Assembly (NCBI GenBank): GCA_017554385.1
Contig: JAFZIL010000065.1
Span: 94,162-158,161, forward strand
Direction of reading: 5' to 3'
DNA: 64,000 bases
DNA from: Prevotella sp.
GTDB lineage: Bacteria; Bacteroidota; Bacteroidia; Bacteroidales; Bacteroidaceae
Shown piece after piece: positions 1 to 8,645 of this stretch (position 1 is its first letter; the number at the start of each line of letters is the position of its first letter). Made by a program: the position numbers and the translations under genes. Under the pieces are notes generated by a model, which was given only the letters and a program-made list of their open reading frames with translations, did not search any database and was not told where the DNA came from.

Positions 1-1
1 C

Positions 2-1222
2 TTCGCGGGCTGGGCAAAGGCTGCAATCAACGGAACCACTAACACAGCACCGACACTTTATTCTTCAGCGTATATGGGAGCCGCTGACGTCACCTTCTAT
101 GCTGTCTATGCCACTCTGACACCAAGCACCTTAACCATTACTACAGACCAGCTCACATCAGATATGACAGGAATTACCATCACAAATTCCTATATAGAAT
201 GGTCAGGTAAAACCTTAACATCGAATGCCGTCTATGCAGGAGAAAGTGCAAAAAGCACCAATTTCGGAGGTATTCAATTAAAAGGCTCTAGTCCGATTGG
301 TATCATCACGACCCAATCAGGTGGCAGAGCAAAAAAGGTTACAGTTACGTGGGAAAGTGGAAATACGAATGGACGCCAACTCTACATCTACGGTAAGAAC
401 ACTGCCTACTCGTTGTCTGCCGACCTATACAGTTCATCGACAAAGGGCACAGAATTAGGCTCTATCACTTACGGCACGAGTACTGAGTTCACCATTACTG
501 ACGATTACAAATATATAGGTCTCTGCTCGAATAGCGGTACCATATATATTACACAAATCGACATCGACTGGGAAAATGGTGACCCCGACACCTACTCCGA
601 CTACTGCACTCAGGTGACACCCATTGTCTCTATTTCCACCAGCGGCTTCGCCACCTACTGCTGCCAATACCCAATCGACCTCGATGCCCTCGACAGTAAC
701 GTGCGGGCCTACACGGTAAAAGAGATAAGCGGCAACACGGTGCTCTTCAAGCGCATCACTGGCACCATCGCCAGCGGTGTGCCCTTCATTCTCTATGGCA
801 CGCCAGGTATCACCTGTACGCTACCACTCACTACCGATAGCGAGAACCACCCAGAGCCGAACCTGCTTATCGGCACGCTGACACCCACCTTTATGCAGCA
901 GTCGGACGAGAACTACACCTACTTTGCTCTGAGCGCCACCTACGGTGACTTCCGCATACTGAAGAGCGGCGGCATGACCGTCCCAGCCAACAAAGCCATC
1001 CTACCCGTGCCCAACAGCCTCTTGACCGATAATAGCAATGCTCGCATGGTCATCACCTTCGACGAAGAGACCACTGGAATTACGTCAATGGACGATGGGC
1101 AAAGGAGTCAGAACAATACCGTCTATGACCTACAGGGCCGTAGGGTCGACAGTTCGTTGCACCATCAGCCCGGCATCTATCTCGTCCGCGGAAAGAAAAC
1201 CTTTGTGAAAAACCTACACTGA
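2..1222 (+). CDS. Secreted modular surface protein, C-terminal part (5' end outside window)
   Basis: The frame is open from base 2, and the residues before the first internal ATG (74) continue the same module, so the gene starts upstream of the window. The visible 406 residues begin with a FAGW...YAVYA segment that matches the end of a module in the next gene (FVGW...YAVFA). A beta-rich domain follows (about 180-600) containing EWSGKT and QIDIDWE. Then comes a 150-residue module (GFATYCC...ILYGTPG) and a tail with YDLQGRRV and GIYLVRGKK. This tail is common in Prevotella secreted proteins and resembles a sorting or anchoring signal; the secretion route is inferred. The protein is a tandem paralogue of the next gene. 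Ligand and function are not visible. Adhesion or glycan binding is possible but unproven. Confidence 0.85.
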   Translation, partial: FAGWAKAAINGTTNTAPTLYSSAYMGAADVTFYAVYATLTPSTLTITTDQLTSDMTGITITNSYIEWSGKTLTSNAVYAGESAKSTNFGGIQLKGSSPIGIITTQSGGRAKKVTVTWESGNTNGRQLYIYGKNTAYSLSADLYSSSTKGTELGSITYGTSTEFTITDDYKYIGLCSNSGTIYITQIDIDWENGDPDTYSDYCTQVTPIVSISTSGFATYCCQYPIDLDALDSNVRAYTVKEISGNTVLFKRITGTIASGVPFILYGTPGITCTLPLTTDSENHPEPNLLIGTLTPTFMQQSDENYTYFALSATYGDFRILKSGGMTVPANKAILPVPNSLLTDNSNARMVITFDEETTGITSMDDGQRSQNNTVYDLQGRRVDSSLHHQPGIYLVRGKKTFVKNLH

Positions 1223-1363
1223 CAACACTAACAGAAGTCGTTATATATACGACAAAGGAAAAAAAGAGGTGCCCCACGCCCCCCAATGCGTTTTCTTGCT
1301 GATAATGAACTCGTTAAGGGGGGGCACACCATGCCTGTAAACGCGCCCCCCAGTGTGCCCCCC

Positions 1364-1582
1364 CAACAGCCCCCATGTGCCCCCCAACAGCCCCTGTCAG
1401 CAGGTCAATAGTACTATGTTTGCAGGTCAAAAATACTATGTTTGCGAGGCAATAGTACTATGTTTGCGAGGCAATAGTACTATGTTTGCGAGGCAATAGT
1501 ACTATGTTTGCGAGGCAATAGTACTATGTTTGCGAGGCAATAGTACTATGTTTGCGAGGCAATAGTACTATGTTTGACGATG
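1364..1582. repeat. 22-bp tandem array A (about 10 units)
   Basis: Eight consecutive 22-bp units run from 1407 to 1582, each carrying the perfect 10-nt palindrome ATAGTACTAT or a one-base variant, followed by GTTTGCGAGGC or GTTTGCAGGTC. Two upstream units (1364-1384, 21 bp, and 1385-1406, 22 bp) are in phase but carry a different core, AACAGCCCCTGT or a variant. That core is the one used throughout array C at 49.3 kb. The array is in the 672-bp gap between two co-directional genes. The rest of the gap holds a GC-rich stretch (1260-1363) with a possible GTGCCCC/GGGGCAC pairing, a REPIN-like element and a promoter. Confidence 0.95.
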
Positions 1583-1591
1583 CAAAACAAC

Positions 1592-1714
1592 AGTGTAGGG
1601 GCAGGCCCTGTGCCAGCCCGATGCCCCACAAGGGGGCACATGAATCTGTCATTACATCACTGCAACATTTGCCCTGACAGGCAATCGGGCTGGCACAGGG
1701 CCTGCCCCTACACT
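1592..1714. repeat. REPIN-like pair of inverted REP sequences
   Basis: Bases 1592-1622 and 1684-1714 are perfect 31-bp inverted repeats separated by 61 bp. Each arm can itself fold, because GGGCAGG and CCAGCCC pair around a 7-nt loop with one mismatch. The spacer holds another hairpin (TGCCCC at 1622-1627 with GGGGCA at 1633-1638). Two oppositely oriented imperfect palindromes separated by a short spacer is the REPIN design, which in other bacteria is moved by RAYT transposases. A RAYT-like fragment lies 6.6 kb downstream. Mobility itself is inferred. Confidence 0.75.
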
Positions 1715-1796
1715 TGCGGTTTTTCCCAGCGGATAGCAACCACATCGGTAGAAACATTTCAATGTCGAAAATTTTGAATCATTTCTTCATTTTTTC

Positions 1797-1827
1797 TTTG
1801 CTGTTCAAAAAAAACATTGTAACTTTG
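1797..1827 (+). promoter_or_regulatory. Bacteroidota-type promoter for the 2025-aa surface protein
   Basis: TTTG (1797-1800) and TAACTTTG (1820-1827) are separated by 19 bp. This matches the -33 TTTG / -7 TAnnTTTG consensus of the Bacteroidota primary sigma factor. The expected start of transcription near 1835 leaves a leader of about 60 nt. Confidence 0.75.
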
Positions 1828-1894
1828 CGCTTTGTATTGGCTCGCCAGCCAACACACCTAAGACAGAAAAGATAATAACTAATAAAACTATAAC

Positions 1895-4800
1895 ATGAAA
1901 CAAAAGAATTACTTACTAAAACTATGGATGCTCCTTCTATGCGTAGTAGCGGGAGTAGGGAATGCGGTAGCAGAAGAGGAAACAATAGCCTCGTTCTCCA
2001 ATTCATCAAATGAGGGTTGGACAATAAATGGTTCACCTTCTTATAGCAATTCTGGTGGTTATCAATTAGTCGCTTCAACGATGTCTATTGTCACGCCTGA
2101 TATTGATTGGTCTGGTTATAATAATATAAAAATCAAAATAAAGGCAAGAAAATATGGAGGCCCTAACAATAATCAGTTAGTGATATATGTTAGTCAAGGA
2201 GAAACAGACTTGACTACATTTAGTCCTACATCCACTTCGTTAAGTTATTATGGACCTACATCTATTTCTCCATCTTCGGGTGCAATTACAATTTGTTGTA
2301 AAAATGCATCCAACACCAAAGGAAGTGGCGTCTCTGAAATAATTATCACGGGAGAAAAAGCTTCTGGCAGTGGCGGTAATCAGGCTGTGGCTACTACTGT
2401 GACTATAGATGATTCGGGTATTACTAACACTAACGTGTTTGAAGGCACTGCAGCTGGTACATTTAGTGCAACTGTATCCACGTCAGCTGGTACTATTAAT
2501 GGTGCAACCGTCACATGGTCTTCAAGCAATACGAGCGTAGCAACTATTAATGAAAACACGGGCGCTGTCACTCTCGTAGATGAAGGAACTACAACCATCA
2601 CGGCAAATTATGCTGGTATAGAGGATGAATATGAACCATCTTCTGCCACATATGAGCTTACCGTTACTAATACAGATCCTTCATTAGTAACCACATACGA
2701 AAAAGTGACTGATGCCTCGACACTGGCAGAGGGTGATCAAATTCTGTTGGTATATGAGGATGGTAGTTTAGCACTTGGAAATATCAATAGTGGTGGAAAA
2801 TATTATGATGGTTCATCGGTTACGATAGAAAACTCAACAATATCCATTTCAAATGAAGCAGTTGCAGTATTAACTCTTGGTGGTGATGCATACGGTTGGA
2901 CAATTAAATCAAGTTTAGACAACAATTACCTTTCACTTCCAAGTTCAAGTAATGAATTGAGACAGTCAGATACTGCGACAGAAGACAACCAAAAGTGGAC
3001 TATAACTATTGATGAAGGTGTGGCATCTGTGACAAATGTCGCTTATAACACTCGCGTAATTAAGTATAATTCAGGTTCTCCACGTTTCGCATGTTACACT
3101 AGCGGACAGAAATCACTTGCAATTTATCGCTTGGCGGAGAATCTGGAAGAGACTACCATTACAATCTCTCCATCAGAGAACTTCGATTTGAACTATGGTC
3201 AAACAAAGGTGCTGACTGTAACAGCTTCCAATGGAGCAACAGTGACTGCTACATCGAGCGATGAAACGGTAGCTACGGTAGCAAAGACTGACGACGCTTT
3301 TACGGTAACTGCAGTCAATGGAACGACTGAAGGCTTAACGGCTACGATTACTTTTACTACCGAGAAGACTGCTACTCATAAGGCAGGACGAGCTACCATT
3401 TTTGTTACTGTTAAGGACACTCGCGCTACACTTGACCTCTCGTTCTCTCCCAACTCAGTAGAGGTGGAAAAAGGCAAGACAGTAGAAGCTCCAACATTAA
3501 ATGGTAATTTAGGCAATGGTAGAGTGACCTATACTTCAAGCAATATCAATGTAGCAACTGTTGATGCAGTAACTGGTGTAGTGACAGGTGTTGCAGCAGG
3601 TGAGGCTACCATCACCGCTACCGTTGCTCCAACTTCTGAATATTTTGGCAACACAGCAACCTTCACTGTCACAGTAACGAATCCAAAACACACTGCAACA
3701 TTCTCCATAAACGGCACCACTACAACCCAAGATTTCGTAGAAGGTGAAGCCATTACCTTCCCGGAGAATCTAACCGACATTGAAGGAAAGGTGTTTGTAG
3801 GCTGGGTAACAACAGCTATTACCGGAACCACTGACACGGCACCAGAGTTAGTTACTTCTGCAACGATGGGAGAAAACGACGTAACCTATTACGCAGTATT
3901 TGCTTTAGCAAGTCAAGGAGGTTTGACATCAATTGTAGATAATCTTACTAACGAACTAACCGGTGTAACATCAACTAATTACACAGAATGGAGTGGTAAA
4001 ACTTCATCTTCAGATGCTGTGTACGCAGGTCAAAGCACAAAAAGCAGTGATGATTACATTCAACTACGAACCAAGGATAGCAATAGTGGTATTGTTACAA
4101 CCGCATCTGGCGGTAAGTTAAAGAAAGTTTCCATAACGTGGGGTACAGGTAATACTAATACTCGTTCTCTTCAAGTATATGGTAAGAATAGTGCCTATTC
4201 AAATGCTGCTGACCTTTATAAATCTTCTACTCAAGGAACGTTGTTAGGAAGCTTGGCCGTTAATGGAACGACAGAACTCAGCATAGATGATGATTATACC
4301 TATGTCGGTCTACGTTCTGCCGATGGTGCGTTGTACATTTCTCAGATAGATATTACGTGGGAAAGTGGTGCTGGAGTTTCTTACTCCGACTACTGCACCA
4401 CCGTTGTTGCTGCTGCCGTTGAGCGTCCAGTGATAACCCTTGCAGACAATCCGTTCTATTTCTCGACCACAGCTACCATCACCTGTGCCACAGAGGATGC
4501 AAGCATCAAGTATAGCTATGATAGAGAGAACTGGAGCGACTACACCTCTGCTCTGACCATCACTGAGACCAAGACCATCTATGCCAAAGCCGTAAAGGGT
4601 AATGATGAAAGTGCTGTGGTACAAGTAACCGCCACAAAGAACCTGGCAGAACCGACGGTAACCATCGACGCTACAGGCATCACGAACACCAATGTCTTTG
4701 AAGGAACCGCTGCCGGTAGTCTCTCAGCTTCGGTAAAATATAACGAGACCGCTATTGATGATGCTACTGTAACATGGAGCGGTAATAACGACGCAGTTGC

Positions 4801-7800
4801 AATCATCAACGCTTCTACAGGTGCCGTTACTCTTGTAGGTGCCGGTTCTGTTACATTCACCGCCACCTATGCTGGTAATGGTGATTACAGCGAGAAGTCA
4901 GCCACTTACGAGCTGACAGTCACCAATACCGACCCGAATGCTAATGATGGATCGGCAGAAAAGCCATACACCGTAGCTGAAGCCATAGCATATATCAATA
5001 CATTGGGCAGCAGTACTTCTGCTAACGATGTATATGTAAGCGGTATTATCTCTAAGGTTGACAGTTACAACTCCACATATCATTCAATTACTTATTGGAT
5101 TTCAGACGATGGTACGACGACAAACCAATTGGAAGTCTACAGTGGTAAGGGCTTGGAAAATGCCGATTTCTCTTCTAAGGATGACTTGCAGGTTGGAGAT
5201 ATCGTAACCGTTAAGGGTAAGGTAAAGATGTATTCTTCTACTCCGGAGTTTGACAAGAACAACTATCTGGTCTCGCTCCAACACAAGCCCGTCATCACTG
5301 CAGAAGATGTTGACATCGAATACAATGATACAGGGGACGGTATCATTTACAATATCGCAAATTATGTGAATGGCACAATGACTACTTCAACGGAAGCCGA
5401 CTGGATCTATGGTTTAAATAGCACTGATGACCATTTCGACACAGAGCACAACGAAGGTATCGCCTATTTCTCTGCTACAGAGAACACATCGTCAGAATCA
5501 CGTTCAGCTACCATTACTCTCACTTTCACCTATGGTGATAATAAAACCGTAACTAAGGATGTGATCGTAACGCAGGCAGGCTACGACCCCACGCCCTCTA
5601 TCGTCTTCGACGGTATCGAAACCTATTCGTACGAAACGTCATCTTTAGCAGGCAATACTAATGTGCACTTTGTGGCTAAAAACATCAACACTGAAGAATT
5701 AACACTCGTGCTCTGCGATGTTGATGGCAATGAAGCTAACTACGATTGGTTCAGAGGAGATATTTATGCCGACTACTATGCGAAGTTATATTGGGATGCA
5801 AATACCGACACCGAAAATGCCCGCACAGCGTACTTCAAAGTAAAAGCAGGCAATACAGAGTCGCCTATCTTCGCCGTCACACAGGCCAAGTTCGTAGCCG
5901 ACTACGCTACGCTGCCGTTCGAGTTTGATGGTGGTAGAAATGCAATTAGCACAACTTCTGGCCTCACACAGGAGGGTCTTGGTACAGACTATAATTCATC
6001 TCCTTATTTGAAGTTCGACGGAACAGATGACTACCTTATCCTGAAGATTAACGAGCGTCCTGGCACGCTGACCTTTGACATCAAGGGTAATGGTTTCTCT
6101 GATGGCACCTTTACTGTACAAACCTCTGAGGATGGTACAGCCTATACTGACCTTAAAACCTACACTGAGCTTGGCGAAACTCAGAACAAGTCGTTCGACA
6201 ACCTCGGTGAGAATGTCCGTTACATCAAGTGGATATACACTGAAAAGGTCAACGGAAACGTGGCATTAGGCAATATAGTCCTAGCAAAGCCCGACAACTC
6301 TCCCAGACTCTCTGTCGAACCAGCAGAGGCAGAGCCTTTCACCTACGAAGAGAATGGAAATCTTTGTGCAGAGCAGACGTTTACCGTGACTGGTACAAAC
6401 CTAACAGGCGACATCACCGTCAGCGTAACTGGTGAATTTGATTTAAGAGGTCCTACTGGCGGTTACGGAAACAGTAGCCTGACCCTTGGAAGTGGTGAAG
6501 AATTTGGTGTCAACATCAATGATAATCTGCAACAGGGCAGTTACTCAGGAACTCTGACGATTGCAAGTGAGGGCGCTACCAGCATCACCATCCCACTTAC
6601 TGGTACTGTAACTGCCCCCGCTCCTCCAACCATCACGGTTGCTCAGACTACAGTCAGTGTTGATGCAGCTGGAGGTGAAGGAACCATCGACGTAACCTAC
6701 ACTAAGATTGAAACCAACTTGGTTGATGTGCAGTTCTATGCAGCTGACGGCACTGAAGTTGATGCTACTTCCTACGACTGGATTGCAGCAAGATTTGATC
6801 AAGACAAAAAACTCTCTTATATAGTTGAAGAGAATACCGGAGAAGCTCGTACCGCTTACCTGAAAGTCTATGGTGTTGACAATAACGGTGGTGATGATCT
6901 TATTTATTCGGAATTGATTACCATCACACAGGCAGCTGCAAGTTCAGGGGATCAGTTTGCACTCTTCAATGGAGACCTTGTTGAGGGCGATTATATCATC
7001 TATTATGGTGGATATGCCATGAATACTACTGTATCTAATAGCCGCTTACAGTATGAAGAGGTAACTCCTGAGAACAATATTATTACTACTGACAATGCTT
7101 CCATCGTTTGGCACATTGCTCCCAGTGGGGAATATTGGACTATATATAATTCTGACGCAACAGCTTATGCTGCTGCTACAGGTACAAGGAACCAAGCACA
7201 AATGTTAAGCGACGGTACTGACGACAAAGCTTTGTGGACAGTATCTGGAAATGAGACGTATGAGTTCATTAACAAAAAGAACGCTGCAAATAACGTAAAT
7301 AAGAATCTGAGAAACAATGGCACCAATGGTTTTGCATGCTATTCAACACAAACTGGTGGCGCATTATCGCTTTACAAGAGAGCATCTGCTACCGTCACGC
7401 TTGCAGCCTCTGGCTATGCCTCATACTGTTGTGACAAGGCTCTTGACTTCTCTACTAACTCAAAGAATGATTTCCGTGCTTGGTACGTAAGCAATGTAAC
7501 GGGTACTTCCGTTACCTTCACAGAGATTACTGGTAAAGTTAAAGCTGGTGAAGGAATTATCCTTTACGGTACTCCCGGTGCAAAGTGCTCATTACCATAC
7601 ACGAAAAACGGAGAAGAGCTTACGGGCAACATGCTCCGCGGTACATTAGAGCCTACTGAGGTTACAACTGAAATGGTGATCGATGGTCAAAGCTACACGC
7701 TCTTCGGCCTCAGCAACGGCAAGTTCGTCAAGATGAAGAACGGTACGGTGAATGCCAACAAGGCATTCCTGCCTATTCCGACTTCACAAGTACCTACTGG

Positions 7801-7972
7801 CAACAACGCCCGCTTGGACATTGTCTTCAGCGAGGAGACGGATGGTATTTCTTCCATGCAGAATGCAGGATGCATCATGCATAATGAGATATACGACCTG
7901 CAGGGTCGCCGCGTGGAAACCATGAAGAAGGGTAGCCTGTATATCGTGAACGGAAAGAAAGTGGTCTTTTAA
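1895..7972 (+). CDS. Large modular secreted protein with BIG2-like repeats and C-terminal tail
   Basis: 2025 residues. A signal peptide covers about 1-27 (hydrophobic WMLLLCVVAGVG, cleavage after AVA). Two closely similar BIG2-like Ig modules start near residues 169 and 923, both with TNTNVFEGTAAG and the TGAVTLV motif. A third Ig-type stretch is near 515-600. Residues 677-830 repeat the module seen in the preceding gene (EWSGKT, QIDITWE). An OB-fold-like domain lies around 1019-1130 (YVSGII, VGDIVTVKGKV), and BACON-like domains are near 1130-1230 and 1577-1680, each ending in a VTQAG/ITQAA strand. The C-terminus has the GYASYCC/ILYGTPG module and the YDLQGRRV...GKK tail. It is probably a cell-surface glycan-binding or adhesive protein made by shuffling modules with its neighbour. 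It has its own promoter and is probably monocistronic. No catalytic motif was recognised. Confidence 0.9.
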   Translation: MKQKNYLLKLWMLLLCVVAGVGNAVAEEETIASFSNSSNEGWTINGSPSYSNSGGYQLVASTMSIVTPDIDWSGYNNIKIKIKARKYGGPNNNQLVIYVSQGETDLTTFSPTSTSLSYYGPTSISPSSGAITICCKNASNTKGSGVSEIIITGEKASGSGGNQAVATTVTIDDSGITNTNVFEGTAAGTFSATVSTSAGTINGATVTWSSSNTSVATINENTGAVTLVDEGTTTITANYAGIEDEYEPSSATYELTVTNTDPSLVTTYEKVTDASTLAEGDQILLVYEDGSLALGNINSGGKYYDGSSVTIENSTISISNEAVAVLTLGGDAYGWTIKSSLDNNYLSLPSSSNELRQSDTATEDNQKWTITIDEGVASVTNVAYNTRVIKYNSGSPRFACYTSGQKSLAIYRLAENLEETTITISPSENFDLNYGQTKVLTVTASNGATVTATSSDETVATVAKTDDAFTVTAVNGTTEGLTATITFTTEKTATHKAGRATIFVTVKDTRATLDLSFSPNSVEVEKGKTVEAPTLNGNLGNGRVTYTSSNINVATVDAVTGVVTGVAAGEATITATVAPTSEYFGNTATFTVTVTNPKHTATFSINGTTTTQDFVEGEAITFPENLTDIEGKVFVGWVTTAITGTTDTAPELVTSATMGENDVTYYAVFALASQGGLTSIVDNLTNELTGVTSTNYTEWSGKTSSSDAVYAGQSTKSSDDYIQLRTKDSNSGIVTTASGGKLKKVSITWGTGNTNTRSLQVYGKNSAYSNAADLYKSSTQGTLLGSLAVNGTTELSIDDDYTYVGLRSADGALYISQIDITWESGAGVSYSDYCTTVVAAAVERPVITLADNPFYFSTTATITCATEDASIKYSYDRENWSDYTSALTITETKTIYAKAVKGNDESAVVQVTATKNLAEPTVTIDATGITNTNVFEGTAAGSLSASVKYNETAIDDATVTWSGNNDAVAIINASTGAVTLVGAGSVTFTATYAGNGDYSEKSATYELTVTNTDPNANDGSAEKPYTVAEAIAYINTLGSSTSANDVYVSGIISKVDSYNSTYHSITYWISDDGTTTNQLEVYSGKGLENADFSSKDDLQVGDIVTVKGKVKMYSSTPEFDKNNYLVSLQHKPVITAEDVDIEYNDTGDGIIYNIANYVNGTMTTSTEADWIYGLNSTDDHFDTEHNEGIAYFSATENTSSESRSATITLTFTYGDNKTVTKDVIVTQAGYDPTPSIVFDGIETYSYETSSLAGNTNVHFVAKNINTEELTLVLCDVDGNEANYDWFRGDIYADYYAKLYWDANTDTENARTAYFKVKAGNTESPIFAVTQAKFVADYATLPFEFDGGRNAISTTSGLTQEGLGTDYNSSPYLKFDGTDDYLILKINERPGTLTFDIKGNGFSDGTFTVQTSEDGTAYTDLKTYTELGETQNKSFDNLGENVRYIKWIYTEKVNGNVALGNIVLAKPDNSPRLSVEPAEAEPFTYEENGNLCAEQTFTVTGTNLTGDITVSVTGEFDLRGPTGGYGNSSLTLGSGEEFGVNINDNLQQGSYSGTLTIASEGATSITIPLTGTVTAPAPPTITVAQTTVSVDAAGGEGTIDVTYTKIETNLVDVQFYAADGTEVDATSYDWIAARFDQDKKLSYIVEENTGEARTAYLKVYGVDNNGGDDLIYSELITITQAAASSGDQFALFNGDLVEGDYIIYYGGYAMNTTVSNSRLQYEEVTPENNIITTDNASIVWHIAPSGEYWTIYNSDATAYAAATGTRNQAQMLSDGTDDKALWTVSGNETYEFINKKNAANNVNKNLRNNGTNGFACYSTQTGGALSLYKRASATVTLAASGYASYCCDKALDFSTNSKNDFRAWYVSNVTGTSVTFTEITGKVKAGEGIILYGTPGAKCSLPYTKNGEELTGNMLRGTLEPTEVTTEMVIDGQSYTLFGLSNGKFVKMKNGTVNANKAFLPIPTSQVPTGNNARLDIVFSEETDGISSMQNAGCIMHNEIYDLQGRRVETMKKGSLYIVNGKKVVF

Positions 7973-8071
7973 GTGAAAAGTGAAGAGTGAAAAGTGAATA
8001 ATTTTCTACCGATACTCATTGTTTGCCAAAGAATTAATGGGAAATTAATGGGTAATTCATGGAAATTCGTG
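7973..8071. repeat. 7-bp tandem tract followed by 10/11-bp tandem units
   Basis: Directly after the stop codon, four heptads (GTGAAAA, GTGAAGA, GTGAAAA, GTGAATA; 7973-8000) run into ATTTTCTACCG, a variant of the half-element seen at 15428 and 25560. Units of 10-11 bp with AATTAATGGG or close variants follow at 8031-8071, just ahead of the next start codon. They probably form an AU-rich leader. Confidence 0.8.
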
Positions 8072-8091
8072 TTTAAAATAAAGAAAGAGAT

Positions 8092-8301
8092 ATGAAAAAG
8101 ATATATTTGTCACCAGATACTGAGGTCCTAAGCATCATCGTACCATCAATCATGACAGGGTCACCCGGCACGCCGGATGCACAAGTAGACCCTGGTGAGG
8201 AGGAGGTAGACCCTGAAGATATCGAGTCACGCCGTAACCACAACCGTTGGGACGACGAAGATGATTATGAGGACGATGACTATGGTACGGTGAGATTCTA
8301 A
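8092..8301 (+). CDS. Small acidic hypothetical protein
   Basis: 69 residues starting MKKIYLSPDTEVLSI. An acidic second half has DPGEEEVDPED and a run of Asp/Glu near the C-terminus (DDEDDYEDDDYG). The start follows an A-rich leader (AAAGAAAGAGAT) that suits Bacteroidota translation initiation. Short proteins beginning MKKxYxxPxTEVL are common after large secreted proteins in Prevotella, and their role is unknown. There is no signal peptide or membrane segment. It may be cotranscribed with the upstream surface protein. It is called as a gene because of its start context, the family resemblance and the absence of a competing frame. Confidence 0.65.
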   Translation: MKKIYLSPDTEVLSIIVPSIMTGSPGTPDAQVDPGEEEVDPEDIESRRNHNRWDDEDDYEDDDYGTVRF

Positions 8302-8325
8302 ACAACAGAACGACCTGTCCAAGAG

Positions 8326-8643
8326 ATGACCGAAGAGCAGTTAGCGCGGAAGAAAGAATATGCAGGCGAGAAAAAAGCCTCGATGAAACGCCGTGACGAT
8401 GGTCACGACTACAGCGAGCGCCGCATGTATATGATCACCATGGAGGTGGAAGGCCGCAGACCGCTCTTCGGTCATCTTGTGGGTGATGCCTTCGCTCCCG
8501 AGGGTAGCGGGAATGAGCCGCGCATAGAGCTTACTCCACTCGGAAAGGCCGTGCAGAGCGAGTGGTTAGGCATACAGAAGAAGGTGATAACGGCTACACA
8601 GTGCCATCAACTGAACATGATGGCACTGGAGCTATCCGAGTAG
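8326..8643 (+). pseudogene. Truncated RAYT-like Y1 (HUH) transposase
   Basis: 105 residues. The N-terminal part has a basic segment (ARKKEYAGEKK), then YMITMEVEGRRPLFGHLVG and IELTPLGKAVQSEWLGI. From memory this matches the N-terminal region of Bacteroidota REP-associated (Y1/IS200-like) transposases. In the full family this is followed by a QMMPDHLHGI-type HUH motif and a catalytic tyrosine. Here the similarity ends near residue 84 and the frame stops at 105 with neither motif, so it should be catalytically dead. It lies between the small acidic gene and the convergent trkH, whose stop codon is 3 bp away. The alternative is a short unrelated protein. Confidence 0.55.
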
Positions 8644-8645
8644 TA

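Noticed and set aside
1364..1582. CRISPR array
   Set aside because: Units abut with no unique spacers, the period is only 22 bp and no cas genes are nearby. The same holds for the arrays at 28283 and 49273.
1574..1777. Small plus-strand open frame over the REPIN-like element
   Set aside because: It consists mainly of the two inverted arms and their loop; the composition reflects the palindrome, not a protein.
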